Below, piece after piece: positions 34,676-42,886 of a stretch of 64,000 nucleotides of DNA. A program made the translations under genes and the position numbers. The DNA comes from Schauerella fraxinea (GTDB lineage Bacteria; Pseudomonadota; Gammaproteobacteria; Burkholderiales; Burkholderiaceae_B). The stretch spans positions 186,001-250,000 of the forward strand of contig JAVDKK010000001.1 of assembly GCA_030849945.1 (NCBI GenBank), given 5' to 3'. The notes beneath the pieces are model-generated. The model was given only the letters and a program-made list of their open reading frames with translations. It did not search any database and was not told where the DNA came from. Positions within the stretch are counted from its first letter, which is position 1; the number at the start of each line of letters is the position of its first letter.

Positions 34676-35368
34676 CTACGCAGTGTTCTCCTCGCCAGGC
34701 CGCACCAATAGGCGCGATCCGGCTTGCTCCAGGTGATTGCGCATGGCCGCCTCGGCCGCCACCGGGTCACCCGCCAGTACGGCGGCCACGACCTGCCGGT
34801 GCTCAGCCATCGACGCGCGTTGATAATCCGCGTCGATCGCCGCACGAAACTGCAGACGGACCAACGGAATGCGCATCTGATCGAGCGTGGTTTTGAGTTG
34901 TGCGTTTTGCGAGAAATCCACCAGCACCTGGTGAAACAAGCGATTCGCTTCGGGGAACGACATGCCGGACGGCGGCAGCTCGCTCAACCCCACGTCGGCC
35001 AGGGCCTGCGAAAACGCTTCGGGTGCGCGCTGGGCGCGAACGCGCTCGGCACAGGTACGTGCGGCCAATCCCTCAAGCGTTTCGCACATGCGAAACAAAT
35101 CGACCAGTTCCTTGTGCGACAACCGTTTGACGATCGCGCCCCGATTGGGCACGAGCTCCACCACACCTTCTGCAGCCAGCCGCCGCAGCGCCTCCCGCAC
35201 CGGGCCCCGGCTGGACCCGAACGACGCAATCAAATCGTTTTCGATGAGTCGTTGCCCGGGCGCATAAAACCCGTCGAGGATGGCATCGCGCAACTGCGCC
35301 ACCACCACCGCACTCATGTTGCCGGGCCGGGTGCTTGCCACGGCCGGGGAACTATCCACCGTTGCCAT
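34676..35368 (-). CDS. GntR-family regulator, FCD (FadR) type
   Basis: 230 aa. The winged HTH (about 20-85) reads AQLRDAILDGFYAPGQRLIENDLIASFGSSRGPVREALRRLAAEGVVELVPNRG in consecutive parts typical of GntR, and the C-terminal all-helical FCD domain has the metal-site histidines in RLFHQVLVDFS and AEHRQVVAAVLAGD. FCD regulators sense organic acids. It is divergent from the isochorismatase-like gene and co-directional with the Bug/oxidoreductase operon, so either may be its target. Confidence 0.9.
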   Translation of the reverse strand: MATVDSSPAVASTRPGNMSAVVVAQLRDAILDGFYAPGQRLIENDLIASFGSSRGPVREALRRLAAEGVVELVPNRGAIVKRLSHKELVDLFRMCETLEGLAARTCAERVRAQRAPEAFSQALADVGLSELPPSGMSFPEANRLFHQVLVDFSQNAQLKTTLDQMRIPLVRLQFRAAIDADYQRASMAEHRQVVAAVLAGDPVAAEAAMRNHLEQAGSRLLVRPGEENTA

Positions 35369-35397
35369 CGTTCTTCCTTAATGCGCTTGAACCCATT

Positions 35398-35413
35398 AAA
35401 CTATTAACAGTTT
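35398..35413. promoter_or_regulatory. Inverted repeat between GntR and isochorismatase-like genes
   Basis: AAACT-ATTAAC-AGTTT, in an AT-rich 87-bp divergent region; a wider pair ACTATT and AATAGT is also present. It is a candidate operator for the GntR regulator controlling both directions. Confidence 0.45.
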
Positions 35414-35455
35414 TGTAGCGCAATAGTGTTTACGATAAATCCAAGAGGAGACATG

Positions 35456-36046
35456 ATGGCCAATAGCCGCTCGATTTACCTGGTGCTCGATATGGAAAAC
35501 GACCTCGTCCACGACGATGGCCCCAACGGCCGCGCCGAACTCGGCAATCAAGTGCGCACGCGGGGGATCATCGCGCGCACATCGAAGGCGATCGCGCAGG
35601 CGCGCGCCGCCGGGCTGCCGATCGGATTCGTCACGGTCGGCTTCAAAGCAGGCTATCCGGAGTGTCCGGCAGGGTCACCGCTCTTCGCCGGCGCGCCCAA
35701 GCACGGCTTGTTTCAGCTGGGCACCTGGGGGACCGAGGTGCATCCCGACCTCGATCGCCAGCCGGGCGACCTCGATATCGTCAAGCACCGGGTGAGCCCC
35801 TTTTACGCCACCACACTCGAGGCGCAATTGCGCGCCCAGAAGATCGAACGCATCTACTGCTCGGGCGTATCCACGCAGGCCGTGGTGCAAGCCACCGTGC
35901 GTGATGGCCACGATCGCGATTACGAGATGATCGTGCTGGAAGATGCGTGCGCTGCGCATTCGGCGCAGGAACATGCGAACTCGATCGACAGCCTTCGACT
36001 CTTCTGCAAGATCGCCACAACCGACGACGTCGTGTTCGAAAGTTGA
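35456..36046 (+). CDS. Isochorismatase-family protein lacking the catalytic cysteine
   Basis: 196 aa alpha/beta protein of the isochorismatase/cysteine hydrolase fold. Asp12 (LVLDMENDL) and Lys110 (DIVKHRVSPF) of the usual triad are present, but the Cys position of the TxxC motif is Val143 (GVSTQAVVQATV). Amidases and nicotinamidases need that Cys; true isochorismatases such as EntB and PhzD work without it. It could therefore be a vinyl-ether hydrolase or a repurposed fold. AGAGGAG at 35444-35450 favours the second of two adjacent ATGs (35456). It is divergent from the GntR gene. Confidence 0.8.
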   Translation: MANSRSIYLVLDMENDLVHDDGPNGRAELGNQVRTRGIIARTSKAIAQARAAGLPIGFVTVGFKAGYPECPAGSPLFAGAPKHGLFQLGTWGTEVHPDLDRQPGDLDIVKHRVSPFYATTLEAQLRAQKIERIYCSGVSTQAVVQATVRDGHDRDYEMIVLEDACAAHSAQEHANSIDSLRLFCKIATTDDVVFES

Positions 36047-36052
36047 ACACGC

Positions 36053-36080
36053 GCGGGCGCCATCCATCGATCGCGCCCGC
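36053..36080. terminator. GC-rich hairpin between convergent genes
   Basis: GCGGGCGC at 36053-36060 pairs with GCGCCCGC at 36073-36080. It lies between the isochorismatase-like and porin stops. There is no T tract on either side, so its strength as a terminator is uncertain. Confidence 0.4.
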
Positions 36081-36136
36081 CGGCACCGCGGGACACGGTC
36101 TTGTCAGGTAAGAAGCGGCGCAGTTAAACGATGCGA

Positions 36137-37261
36137 TCAGAAACGGTGGCGAATGCCGGTGGCCACCACCGTATCGGTCACGCCATCGTGAAACGCGTAG
36201 TTGTCGGCATACGACGCATACACGTACAGGTTGGTGCGCTTGGTGAGGTTGTGCGTGGCGCCCAGGGCGTACACGTTGAACGTCTTGTCGTCACCCGTCA
36301 ACGTGGCGTTGTTGGGTGCGGCACGTTGCCATGAGCTGAACACGCTGGTGATGGCGCCCACCGGCACCGTCACGCCCAACATCGTCGAGTTGGCGCGAAA
36401 CCCGTTGCGCAACTTGAACGTGCCGAGGTCGCTGTAGTCGCCGCCGGGGCTGCTGTTGAGCGATTGGCCGATGAACCAGCCATCGCGCGTCTGGCTGTAT
36501 GCGGCCGCAATCTTCAGCACCTCGAAGTTGTACGTGCCGCCCAGGCTCCATTCCTGCAAGCGCGCAGGCGATTGACCGCCCGTGGCCGCATTCGTGGGGT
36601 TCAAGCGATCGTAGGAAGCCGCCACATACACCGGGCCGTTTTCGTACGACATACCGGTGGTGATGGCGCGGTTGTTGTCGCCTGTGGCAAAGCCGGTGTT
36701 CTGACCGTCGTTGTTGGTGCGCGACGTATCGGCGTTGAACGAATAGCCCACGCCGAAGTTGAAGCCTGCCACCGTAGGCATCTGGTACATCACCAGATTA
36801 TCCAGACGCATCGTGTTCAACGCGCCCATCGTCGTGCCCATATTGGCGCTGTTGAAGCTGATGGCAAACGGGTCGACCGCCGCCATCACTTTCGCACCCA
36901 TATTGGTTTGCCGACCGAACTCGATCTTGCCCCAGGTTTCCGAAGCCAGGCCCAGCGTGGCCTGGCGGCCGAACAGACGACCGCTTTGCAGCGCGCGGCC
37001 ATCGGTGGGGCCGAACCCGTTTTCCAACGTGAACACGGCCGACAGGCCGTCGCCCAAATCTTCCTTGCCGCGGATACCGAAGCGCGAGCCGCTTTGCGTG
37101 CCCTGCACCTGGCCAAAACGCGAGGCCTTGTAGCCGTCGCCCTTGATGCGTTCGTAACCTACGCCCACATCGAGTAAGCCATAAAGCGTCACTGAAGTTT
37201 CGGCGTGCGCCACGCCCGTAAACCCGGTGACCAAGGCCAACGCGAGGAGAGTCTGTTTCAT
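36137..37261 (-). CDS. Outer-membrane general porin (Gram-negative porin 4 family)
   Basis: 374 aa, a full-length 16-strand trimeric porin of the Burkholderiales type. The signal peptide ends GVAHA near residue 20 and the mature protein starts ETSVTLYGLLDVGVGYERI. Typical motifs are SRFGIRGKEDLGDGLSAVFTLENGF and GKIEFGRQTN, and it ends RHRF with the C-terminal Phe needed by the BAM complex. It lets small anions and hydrophilic solutes cross the outer membrane. Its upstream region has two copies of a motif also found before the DUF4148 gene, suggesting shared control. Confidence 0.93.
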   Translation of the reverse strand: MKQTLLALALVTGFTGVAHAETSVTLYGLLDVGVGYERIKGDGYKASRFGQVQGTQSGSRFGIRGKEDLGDGLSAVFTLENGFGPTDGRALQSGRLFGRQATLGLASETWGKIEFGRQTNMGAKVMAAVDPFAISFNSANMGTTMGALNTMRLDNLVMYQMPTVAGFNFGVGYSFNADTSRTNNDGQNTGFATGDNNRAITTGMSYENGPVYVAASYDRLNPTNAATGGQSPARLQEWSLGGTYNFEVLKIAAAYSQTRDGWFIGQSLNSSPGGDYSDLGTFKLRNGFRANSTMLGVTVPVGAITSVFSSWQRAAPNNATLTGDDKTFNVYALGATHNLTKRTNLYVYASYADNYAFHDGVTDTVVATGIRHRF

Positions 37262-37330
37262 GATTGTTCCAGTGGAGATAAAAGAAACGCTTAGTGCGAT
37301 ACCCGATTGCCGAGCCGACCAAGTGTCGAT

Positions 37331-37387
37331 TTATTTCCAGCTGGGATAAACCGCGATTTTGGCGAACTTATTTGCACACGTGGGACA
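37331..37387 (-). promoter_or_regulatory. Two copies of a TTATTTCCA-N-TGGGA palindrome upstream of the porin
   Basis: Copy A at 37331-37350 reads TTATTTCCA-GC-TGGGATAAA. Copy B at 37368-37387 reads TTATTTGCA-CACG-TGGGACA and is preceded by TTTTGGCGAAC. A third copy stands before the DUF4148 gene. Copy A is 70-90 bp upstream of the porin ATG, in promoter range. Confidence 0.55.
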
Positions 37388-37468
37388 GTTGCCAGGCGTC
37401 AGGACCTGCTAGGGTGGATTCGGCGGCGCAGGGAATGCACCGCCGTCAGCCCAAGCGCCGCACGAGAT

Positions 37469-37849
37469 TCAACGTGCCTTGGGCGGGTAGTCGAGTTCGC
37501 CGAAGGTGTAGTTGCCCGACGCTTTGGCTTGCGCCAGTTCGTCGCGCACTTGGTCGCGCGACTTGCCGGCCGTCGTCGCGACGGGCTTGGGCGGATAGGC
37601 CAGTTCGCCAAAGGTGTATTGGCCATCAGCCTTGGCTTGTTGCAGCTCGGCTTGGACCTGGTCGACCGACTTCTCGTTGCGCTGCTGAATAGCGGGCGGA
37701 TAGTCGAGCTCGCCAAAGGTGTATTGGCCGCTGGCTTTGGCTTGCTGCAGTTCGGCGTTGACTTGATCGCGGGTCATGCCGTCAGCATACGCGGCGCTGG
37801 CGCCAACGAGGGTTACGGATAGCATCAGGGCGGTTGCAAGGGTTTTCAT
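37469..37849 (-). CDS. Secreted DUF4148 repeat protein
   Basis: 126 aa. A signal peptide ends SAAYADG near residue 23. The mature protein is three copies of a 27-residue unit at 26-52, 61-87 and 97-123, each with the core DQV-ELxQAKAxGxYTFGELxYPP. This is the DUF4148 unit found, often once or twice, in abundant secreted proteins of Burkholderiales; its function is unknown. The ATG at 37849 has GGAGG seven bases upstream; a longer frame to 37957 is not needed. Its promoter region shares motifs with that of the neighbouring porin. Confidence 0.85.
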   Translation of the reverse strand: MKTLATALMLSVTLVGASAAYADGMTRDQVNAELQQAKASGQYTFGELDYPPAIQQRNEKSVDQVQAELQQAKADGQYTFGELAYPPKPVATTAGKSRDQVRDELAQAKASGNYTFGELDYPPKAR

Positions 37850-37983
37850 AATGGGTGCCTCCAGTCTTGGCTTGCCGTCTTTCGCCATGTGCACAATTGC
37901 AAGCATGGTGACGTGACAGGCGTGTTGCAGTGACTGAAGTATGCGTCGCCAAAGCATTAGTAAAAACCCTTAATTTGGCGAAG

Positions 37984-38005
37984 TTATTTCCATATATGGG
38001 ATAAA
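37984..38005 (-). promoter_or_regulatory. Third copy of the porin motif, upstream of the DUF4148 gene
   Basis: TTATTTCCA-TATA-TGGGATAAA, preceded by ATTTGGCGAAG, closely matching copy B upstream of the porin. It is about 135-155 bp from the DUF4148 start, within the 395-bp gap 37850-38244, which holds no gene but also has a GATATATATC palindrome at 38083-38092. Confidence 0.55.
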
Positions 38006-38026
38006 TGAGGTTTTCCCCCGGGCGAG

Positions 38027-38040
38027 TCACCCTAGGGTGA
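38027..38040. promoter_or_regulatory. 14-bp perfect palindrome TCACCCTAGGGTGA
   Basis: It is followed at once by a second CCCTAGG. The half CTAGGGTG also occurs at 37409-37416 upstream of the porin, again a few tens of bases beyond the TTATTT motif. It is probably part of the same control region. Confidence 0.5.
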
Positions 38041-38185
38041 TCCCTAGGATGCACAATCAAGCGCCGAAGTTGGTAAACAAACGATATATATCAATGGCAT
38101 GCGTTCCTGCCGTGGTCATTTGGCGACAAATTTCATGCGACGCTGACAGCCTGCTGAACTGCCAAGGCCTGTGGTTGGATTGAAT

Positions 38186-38200
38186 TTCAACGATGTTGAA
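38186..38200. promoter_or_regulatory. LysR-type box upstream of the LysR gene
   Basis: TTCAAC-GAT-GTTGAA, a perfect inverted repeat with T-N11-A geometry, 45 bp before the ATG of the LysR gene at 38245. It is a likely autoregulation site. Confidence 0.5.
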
Positions 38201-38244
38201 TGGCCTACAATTATCCCGTCAGTGGAAAATTGAACAGCATAGTG

Positions 38245-39150
38245 ATGGACGTCCAACTCAACGATATTGCCTTGTATGTCGAGGTTGCCAAACGCAAGAA
38301 TTTCAGCCGCGCAGCACAGGCGCTCGATATCCCCACCTCTACCTTGTCCCGTCGCGTGAGCGAGCTGGAACGCGGGATCGGCATGCGGCTGCTCAATCGC
38401 AGCACCCGCCGCATCGACCTCACCGAAGCCGGCAAGATCTACTACGAACGTTGCCGCCATTTGGTGGATGAGGCGCGCGTGGCGCACGAGCAACTTGCCT
38501 CGCTGTCTGGCCAGCCGAAGGGCAAGTTGCGCATTTCGATCTCGACAAGCCTGGCGCAACTTTTTCTGCCGGCGGTGATGGGCGCCTTCGCCCAGAAGTA
38601 TCCCGAGATCGAATGCGACTTCGACCTCAGCGCGCGTGCCATCGATCCCATCTCCAACCCCTTCGATGTGGCCCTGCGTTTTGGGGCGCAACCCGACTCG
38701 AACCTGATCGCACGCCGTCTGGTGCTGATGCCCAATCAGCTCTATGCCTCGCCCGACTATCTCGCGGCGAACGGGGTGCCGCAAGTGCCGCAGGATCTGG
38801 TGCATCACCAGTGCTTGCGCCAGACCCGCAGCAAGGAGCCCTCGGTGTGGGTGCTGCACAATGGCGATATGGTCGAGCGTGTGGAAGTGGGTGGCCAAAT
38901 GTCGGCGAGCCATGCGGGCGTGCTGGGCCGATTGGCCAGCAGCGGCATGGGCATCACGTCGCTGCCGGTGTTCGATGCCATGCGGCGCGCCATCGACCAA
39001 TCCGGACTCGTACGTGTGCTGCCCGAGTGGCATCTCTCGCCCGTCCCGCTATACGCCCTGCTGCCCACCCGCACGCCGCCCGCGAAGACCACGGCGTTTC
39101 TGGATTTCATCGAGCCGCATCTGCACGACTCGACAAGCGCCGCGACCTAA
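38245..39150 (+). CDS. LysR-family transcriptional regulator
   Basis: 301 aa. The HTH begins MDVQLNDIALYVEVAKRKNFSRAAQALDIPTSTLSRRVSELERGIGMRLL in successive parts, with the effector domain from about residue 90 (GKLRISISTSLAQLFLP). It is of the subgroup that includes DmlR/YafC-like regulators. The ATG at 38245 is chosen because the domain starts there. Neighbours are the DUF4148 gene (divergent) and glutaminase (81 bp downstream, same strand); neither link is proven. Confidence 0.9.
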   Translation: MDVQLNDIALYVEVAKRKNFSRAAQALDIPTSTLSRRVSELERGIGMRLLNRSTRRIDLTEAGKIYYERCRHLVDEARVAHEQLASLSGQPKGKLRISISTSLAQLFLPAVMGAFAQKYPEIECDFDLSARAIDPISNPFDVALRFGAQPDSNLIARRLVLMPNQLYASPDYLAANGVPQVPQDLVHHQCLRQTRSKEPSVWVLHNGDMVERVEVGGQMSASHAGVLGRLASSGMGITSLPVFDAMRRAIDQSGLVRVLPEWHLSPVPLYALLPTRTPPAKTTAFLDFIEPHLHDSTSAAT

Positions 39151-39231
39151 CTAGCGTATAACTGCCGGGCCTGCCGCGTGCATACCTGCGGCATCCTCAC
39201 AACGCTCGATCTCAAACGGCCCGCGCATCGC

Positions 39232-40143
39232 ATGAATATTCAAGAGGTTCTCGACGACATCACGGCAACCCTGCGTCCCGAACTGGGCCAATCAGGCAAG
39301 GTCGCCGACTATATTCCGGCGCTTGCGCGCGTGCCCGCCGAGCAATTCGGCATCGCCGTGCGCACAGCGAAGGGGCAGGAGTACGCGTCGGGCGATTGCG
39401 ACGTGCCGTTCTCGATCCAGAGTATTTCCAAGCTGTTTTCGCTCACGCTGGCCATGCGCGCGATGGGCGACGACTTGTGGACGCGCATCGGCCGCGAGCC
39501 GTCGGGCAACCCCTTCAACTCACTGGTGCAGTTGGAGCGCGAAGAAGGCGTGCCGCGCAACCCGTTCATCAACGCGGGTGCGCTGGCTGTGGCCGATCGA
39601 CTGGTCACGTGCGGCGATGGACTGGACGACATTCTGGCGTTTCTATCGAGTTTGTCCGGTGACGCGATCGGCATCGACGAAGAGGTCGCCGAGTCCGAAG
39701 CCGCCACAGGCTTTCGCAACGCGGCGCTCGCCAACTTCATGAAGAGTTTCGACAAGCTCGACAACGACGTCGCCGCGGTGCTGCACGTGTATTTCCGGCA
39801 ATGCGCGATCGTCATGAACTGCCGCCAATTGGCGCGCGCCGCGGCTTACCTGGCGCGCGATGGCGTGCACCCCCGGCAGAAAACAGCCGTGCTGAGCGAT
39901 CGGCAAGCGCGCCGCGTCAACGCGCTGATGCTCACCTGCGGCACCTACGATGCGGCCGGCGAGTTCGCATTTCGCGTGGGCTTGCCGTGCAAGAGCGGTG
40001 TGGGCGGCGGCATCGTCGCCGTCGTGCCGGACAAGCTCAGCCTGTGCGTGTGGTCGCCTGCACTGGATGAATCCGGCAACTCGGTGCTGGGCATGCGCGC
40101 ACTGGAGCTGTTCGTCGCCAACACCGGGATGTCAGTGTTTTAA
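39232..40143 (+). CDS. glsA: Glutaminase A
   Basis: 303 aa, normal length for the serine-dependent glutaminase family. The catalytic Ser64 and Lys67 lie in FSIQSISKLFSLTLAM; other conserved parts are NPFINAGALAV, the Tyr/Asn site MNCRQLARAAAYLARDGVHP and KSGVGGGIVAVVP. It converts glutamine to glutamate and ammonia in the cytoplasm. In E. coli the homologues contribute to acid resistance with a glutamate antiporter, but none is nearby. ATG at 39232 chosen by the conserved N-terminus; the upstream in-frame ATG adds 18 unrelated residues. Confidence 0.93.
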   Translation: MNIQEVLDDITATLRPELGQSGKVADYIPALARVPAEQFGIAVRTAKGQEYASGDCDVPFSIQSISKLFSLTLAMRAMGDDLWTRIGREPSGNPFNSLVQLEREEGVPRNPFINAGALAVADRLVTCGDGLDDILAFLSSLSGDAIGIDEEVAESEAATGFRNAALANFMKSFDKLDNDVAAVLHVYFRQCAIVMNCRQLARAAAYLARDGVHPRQKTAVLSDRQARRVNALMLTCGTYDAAGEFAFRVGLPCKSGVGGGIVAVVPDKLSLCVWSPALDESGNSVLGMRALELFVANTGMSVF

Positions 40144-40168
40144 CGGCGGTCCTCGACCTCGGCCAGCC

Positions 40169-41074
40169 CTACGCCGCGTTCGCGCGCGCGTAAGCCGCAA
40201 CCTCGGCGTGGGTCGCAAACCACGCGCCCTTTTCTTTCGCGTAGCGAATCAGCTCTTCCAGGATCCAGATGCGTGAGCGCGCGGTGATGATGTGCGGATG
40301 CATCGTCAACTGGAAGAGGCCGCCCTCTTCCAGCGCGTAGTCGAGTTCGCGCTTGAAGATGTCGAATACATCTGTAGGCGACGTGTAGGGCCGCAAGGCC
40401 TGGCCGAAGCGTTGCATCATGAAGTACACGGCGTCGTCGCGAATCCACTCCACCGGAAGCTCCACCACATTGGTCGGCTTGCCATCCATGAGCAGCTCGT
40501 AGCAATCCTCGTCGGCCATCAGCGACGAATCGTATTCCAGGCCCATTTCGACCGCGATGCGCAACGTGTGCGGGCTGAAATCCCACGAGGGCGTGCGCAT
40601 GCCCACCGGCCGCACGCCGGTAATCGACGTCAGGGTATCGGACGCGCGCATCATCAGGTCACGCTCGGCTTCATACGGCAGCACCGAATTCAGCTCATGA
40701 ATCCAGCCATGAATGCCGATCTCGTGCCCTGCGCCGACCAATCGGCGTTGTTCGTCTGCATGCAGCAGGGCCGCAACCGCCGGCACATAGAAGCTCGCCT
40801 TCACATCGTAGCGATCGAGGATTTTCTCCACGCGCGGAATGCCCACCCGGTTGCCGAACTGGCCCCAGCTCAAGCGGCCAATGGACTTGCCGCCATCGCG
40901 CAGCTCATTGGTTTCGTGGTCGCTGTCGAACGACAGCGCCACCGCACACGGCGCCCCGCCCGGCCAGCTATTGGGCCGCAAGGGACGCCCGGCGCGCGCC
41001 TTATCGATCAGGCCGCGCCACGTTTCTTCGGGCCATTGCCAAGGCAGCAACTCGTCTTTGTTTACGTTATCCAT
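40169..41074 (-). CDS. Polysaccharide deacetylase-family hydrolase (PuuE/cyclic-imidase-like)
   Basis: 301 aa NodB-fold protein without a signal peptide, so a cytoplasmic member. The metal and catalytic motifs are ALSFDSDHETNE near residue 50, GHEIGIHGWIHE near residue 115 and MRTPSWDFSPHT. Cytoplasmic members act on small C-N ring compounds such as allantoin (PuuE) or cyclic imides, not on polysaccharides. It is the last gene of a four-gene minus-strand operon with an MFS importer, a ketopantoate-reductase-like enzyme and an SDR, and probably opens or deacylates an intermediate. GGAGACACA precedes the ATG. Confidence 0.82.
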   Translation of the reverse strand: MDNVNKDELLPWQWPEETWRGLIDKARAGRPLRPNSWPGGAPCAVALSFDSDHETNELRDGGKSIGRLSWGQFGNRVGIPRVEKILDRYDVKASFYVPAVAALLHADEQRRLVGAGHEIGIHGWIHELNSVLPYEAERDLMMRASDTLTSITGVRPVGMRTPSWDFSPHTLRIAVEMGLEYDSSLMADEDCYELLMDGKPTNVVELPVEWIRDDAVYFMMQRFGQALRPYTSPTDVFDIFKRELDYALEEGGLFQLTMHPHIITARSRIWILEELIRYAKEKGAWFATHAEVAAYARANAA

Positions 41075-41092
41075 TGTGTCTCCAGTGTGCGT

Positions 41093-41845
41093 TCAACGGC
41101 CGCCATCGACCGAAATGATTTGGCCGTTGACCATGCCTGCCATGTCTGACGCGAGAAATGCCGTCACGTTCGCAATATCTTCGGGCGTACCCAATCGCCG
41201 CATGGCAATGCCCTCGAGCAAAGCCGCCTGCTTGGCCGCCCCCATCGCTTCCCATTGCCGCTCGGTGGCGTCGTTGGTGCGCACGAATCCGGGTGCGACG
41301 GCGTTGACGCGGATGCCGTGCGGCCCCAGCTCGTGGGCCAGTTGCCGGGTGAGGCCGAGCACCGCATGCTTGGCGGCGCAGTACGCCTGCACGCCGGTCA
41401 ACGAGGCTTGCAGCGCGGCACCGGAACTGATGTTGACGATCGCGCCCGACCCGCGTTGCTTCATCGCCGGTGCTGCCGCGCGGCTCAATGCAAAGGTGCT
41501 GCCCAGATTGATGTCGATCACGCGATCCCATGCGGCGTCGGTCACGTCTTCGATCGGTTCATGCGCATGTCCCGCCACGCCCCCGGCGTTGTTGACCAGG
41601 ATGTCGATCGCGCCACCGGCGCGCGCCTCAACTTCGCGTATCCAGGCGGCGCCCGCGTCGCGATCGCACAGGTCGACCACGGCGGTGGTCACACCCCTGT
41701 CCGCCAATTCGGCCAGCTTGCCCGCCTGCACGTCGCAGCCGTACACATGCGCGCCAGCACGCACAAAGTACTGGGCGATGGCGCGCCCAAAGCCGATGGC
41801 CGCCCCACTCACCACAACCGTCTTGCCTTCGAAAGTCATCGTCAT
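41093..41845 (-). CDS. Short-chain dehydrogenase/reductase
   Basis: 250 aa classical SDR. The nucleotide-binding motif is SGAAIGFGRAIA near residue 13, an acidic CD at the end of beta-2 favours NAD(H), NNAG is near residue 85, and the active site is Ser in NISSGAA with YCAAK. The C-terminus IISVDGGR is typical of the family. The substrate is unknown; it probably oxidises a hydroxyl group in the pathway encoded by the operon. Its ATG overlaps the stop of the ketopantoate-reductase-like gene by ATGA. Confidence 0.9.
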   Translation of the reverse strand: MTMTFEGKTVVVSGAAIGFGRAIAQYFVRAGAHVYGCDVQAGKLAELADRGVTTAVVDLCDRDAGAAWIREVEARAGGAIDILVNNAGGVAGHAHEPIEDVTDAAWDRVIDINLGSTFALSRAAAPAMKQRGSGAIVNISSGAALQASLTGVQAYCAAKHAVLGLTRQLAHELGPHGIRVNAVAPGFVRTNDATERQWEAMGAAKQAALLEGIAMRRLGTPEDIANVTAFLASDMAGMVNGQIISVDGGR

Positions 41846-42864
41846 GCGCGCATCAACTCAAGCAGGTTGTCATCCGTCATCGGGCGCTTGCCATCCTCGA
41901 TCTCGTGAATCATCGCAATGAGGCCAGCAAGTTTCGGGCATGCGATGTCGTGGCGGTCACCGGCGGCCACCACGGCGCCCAGCATCATGTCGACCTCGGT
42001 GCGGCGCTTGCGAATCGCCAGATCGCGCCAGATGCCCGAATGCGTTTTTGCATTGGGACGATTGAACGCCACCATTGCGGCCACGCTGGCACGCGCATCC
42101 GCCTCGCTGGCACCCGCCGTGAAGGCTTCGGGCGAAAAGCCGTTGAAGCCTTGCGGGGTCACCTGCTCGGCGGCGGCCACCGTCATCACTTCGCCGGCGA
42201 TGTCGCGCCACAGGGGCAGCAGTTCTTCTCGCGCCAGGCAATCCGCAATGCCCAATTGCCCCACCGCTTGCGCGATCAGCAATGAGCCATAGCCCAGCTT
42301 GCCCCACAGGTACGACGCGATATCGTCGGTGACGATGGCATCGGGTTCGAAGTGGCGCAAATCGTCATGCAAGGTTTGCAGGCGAGGCGTGATCCGGCCG
42401 TCCAATTCGCCCACCACCACCGCAGCACGATTGCCGAACAGGATTTCGCCGGGCTCGATCCAATCGGCGCCGAAATTCACGAAGGCACCCACGGTACGCT
42501 GCGGCCCGACTTCGGCCGCGATGAACGATTCGCACAAACCATTCTGCAGCGAGAGCACATAGCCGTCGTCTGCCAAAAAGGGGTTGAGGGCGCGGCTGGC
42601 TGCTGCCGTATCCTGGGATTTGACCGCCAGAAATACCCGCTGCCATGTGCCCTGCACCTGATCGGGCGTCACGGCCGGCGCGGTCACGGTAAAGCTGTCG
42701 ATCGGGCCGGTGATCCGCAAACCGCGTTGCGGGTCGCGAATGGCCGCAACGTGATCGGAAACGATGTCGACGAACGTGACATCGTAGCCCGCACGCACCA
42801 GGAATGCGCCGACGGTACCGCCGATCGCGCCGGCGCCCCAAATCAGAATATCTTTGTTGGACAT
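41842..42864 (-). CDS. Ketopantoate reductase-family (PanE/ApbA) oxidoreductase
   Basis: 340 aa, about 40 residues longer than PanE. NADP-binding motif IWGAGAIGGTVGAFLVRAG at residues 8-26, the family Lys in FLAVKSQDT near residue 83, and the C-terminal helical domain with HSGIWRDLAIRKRRTEVDMMLG. Since it sits in a catabolic operon and differs from PanE, it more likely acts on a similar 2-keto/2-hydroxy acid than in pantothenate synthesis. GGAGG precedes the ATG; the stop overlaps the SDR start. Confidence 0.87.
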   Translation of the reverse strand: MSNKDILIWGAGAIGGTVGAFLVRAGYDVTFVDIVSDHVAAIRDPQRGLRITGPIDSFTVTAPAVTPDQVQGTWQRVFLAVKSQDTAAASRALNPFLADDGYVLSLQNGLCESFIAAEVGPQRTVGAFVNFGADWIEPGEILFGNRAAVVVGELDGRITPRLQTLHDDLRHFEPDAIVTDDIASYLWGKLGYGSLLIAQAVGQLGIADCLAREELLPLWRDIAGEVMTVAAAEQVTPQGFNGFSPEAFTAGASEADARASVAAMVAFNRPNAKTHSGIWRDLAIRKRRTEVDMMLGAVVAAGDRHDIACPKLAGLIAMIHEIEDGKRPMTDDNLLELMRA

Positions 42865-42886
42865 AAAGCCTCCCAGGGGGTGCGTA

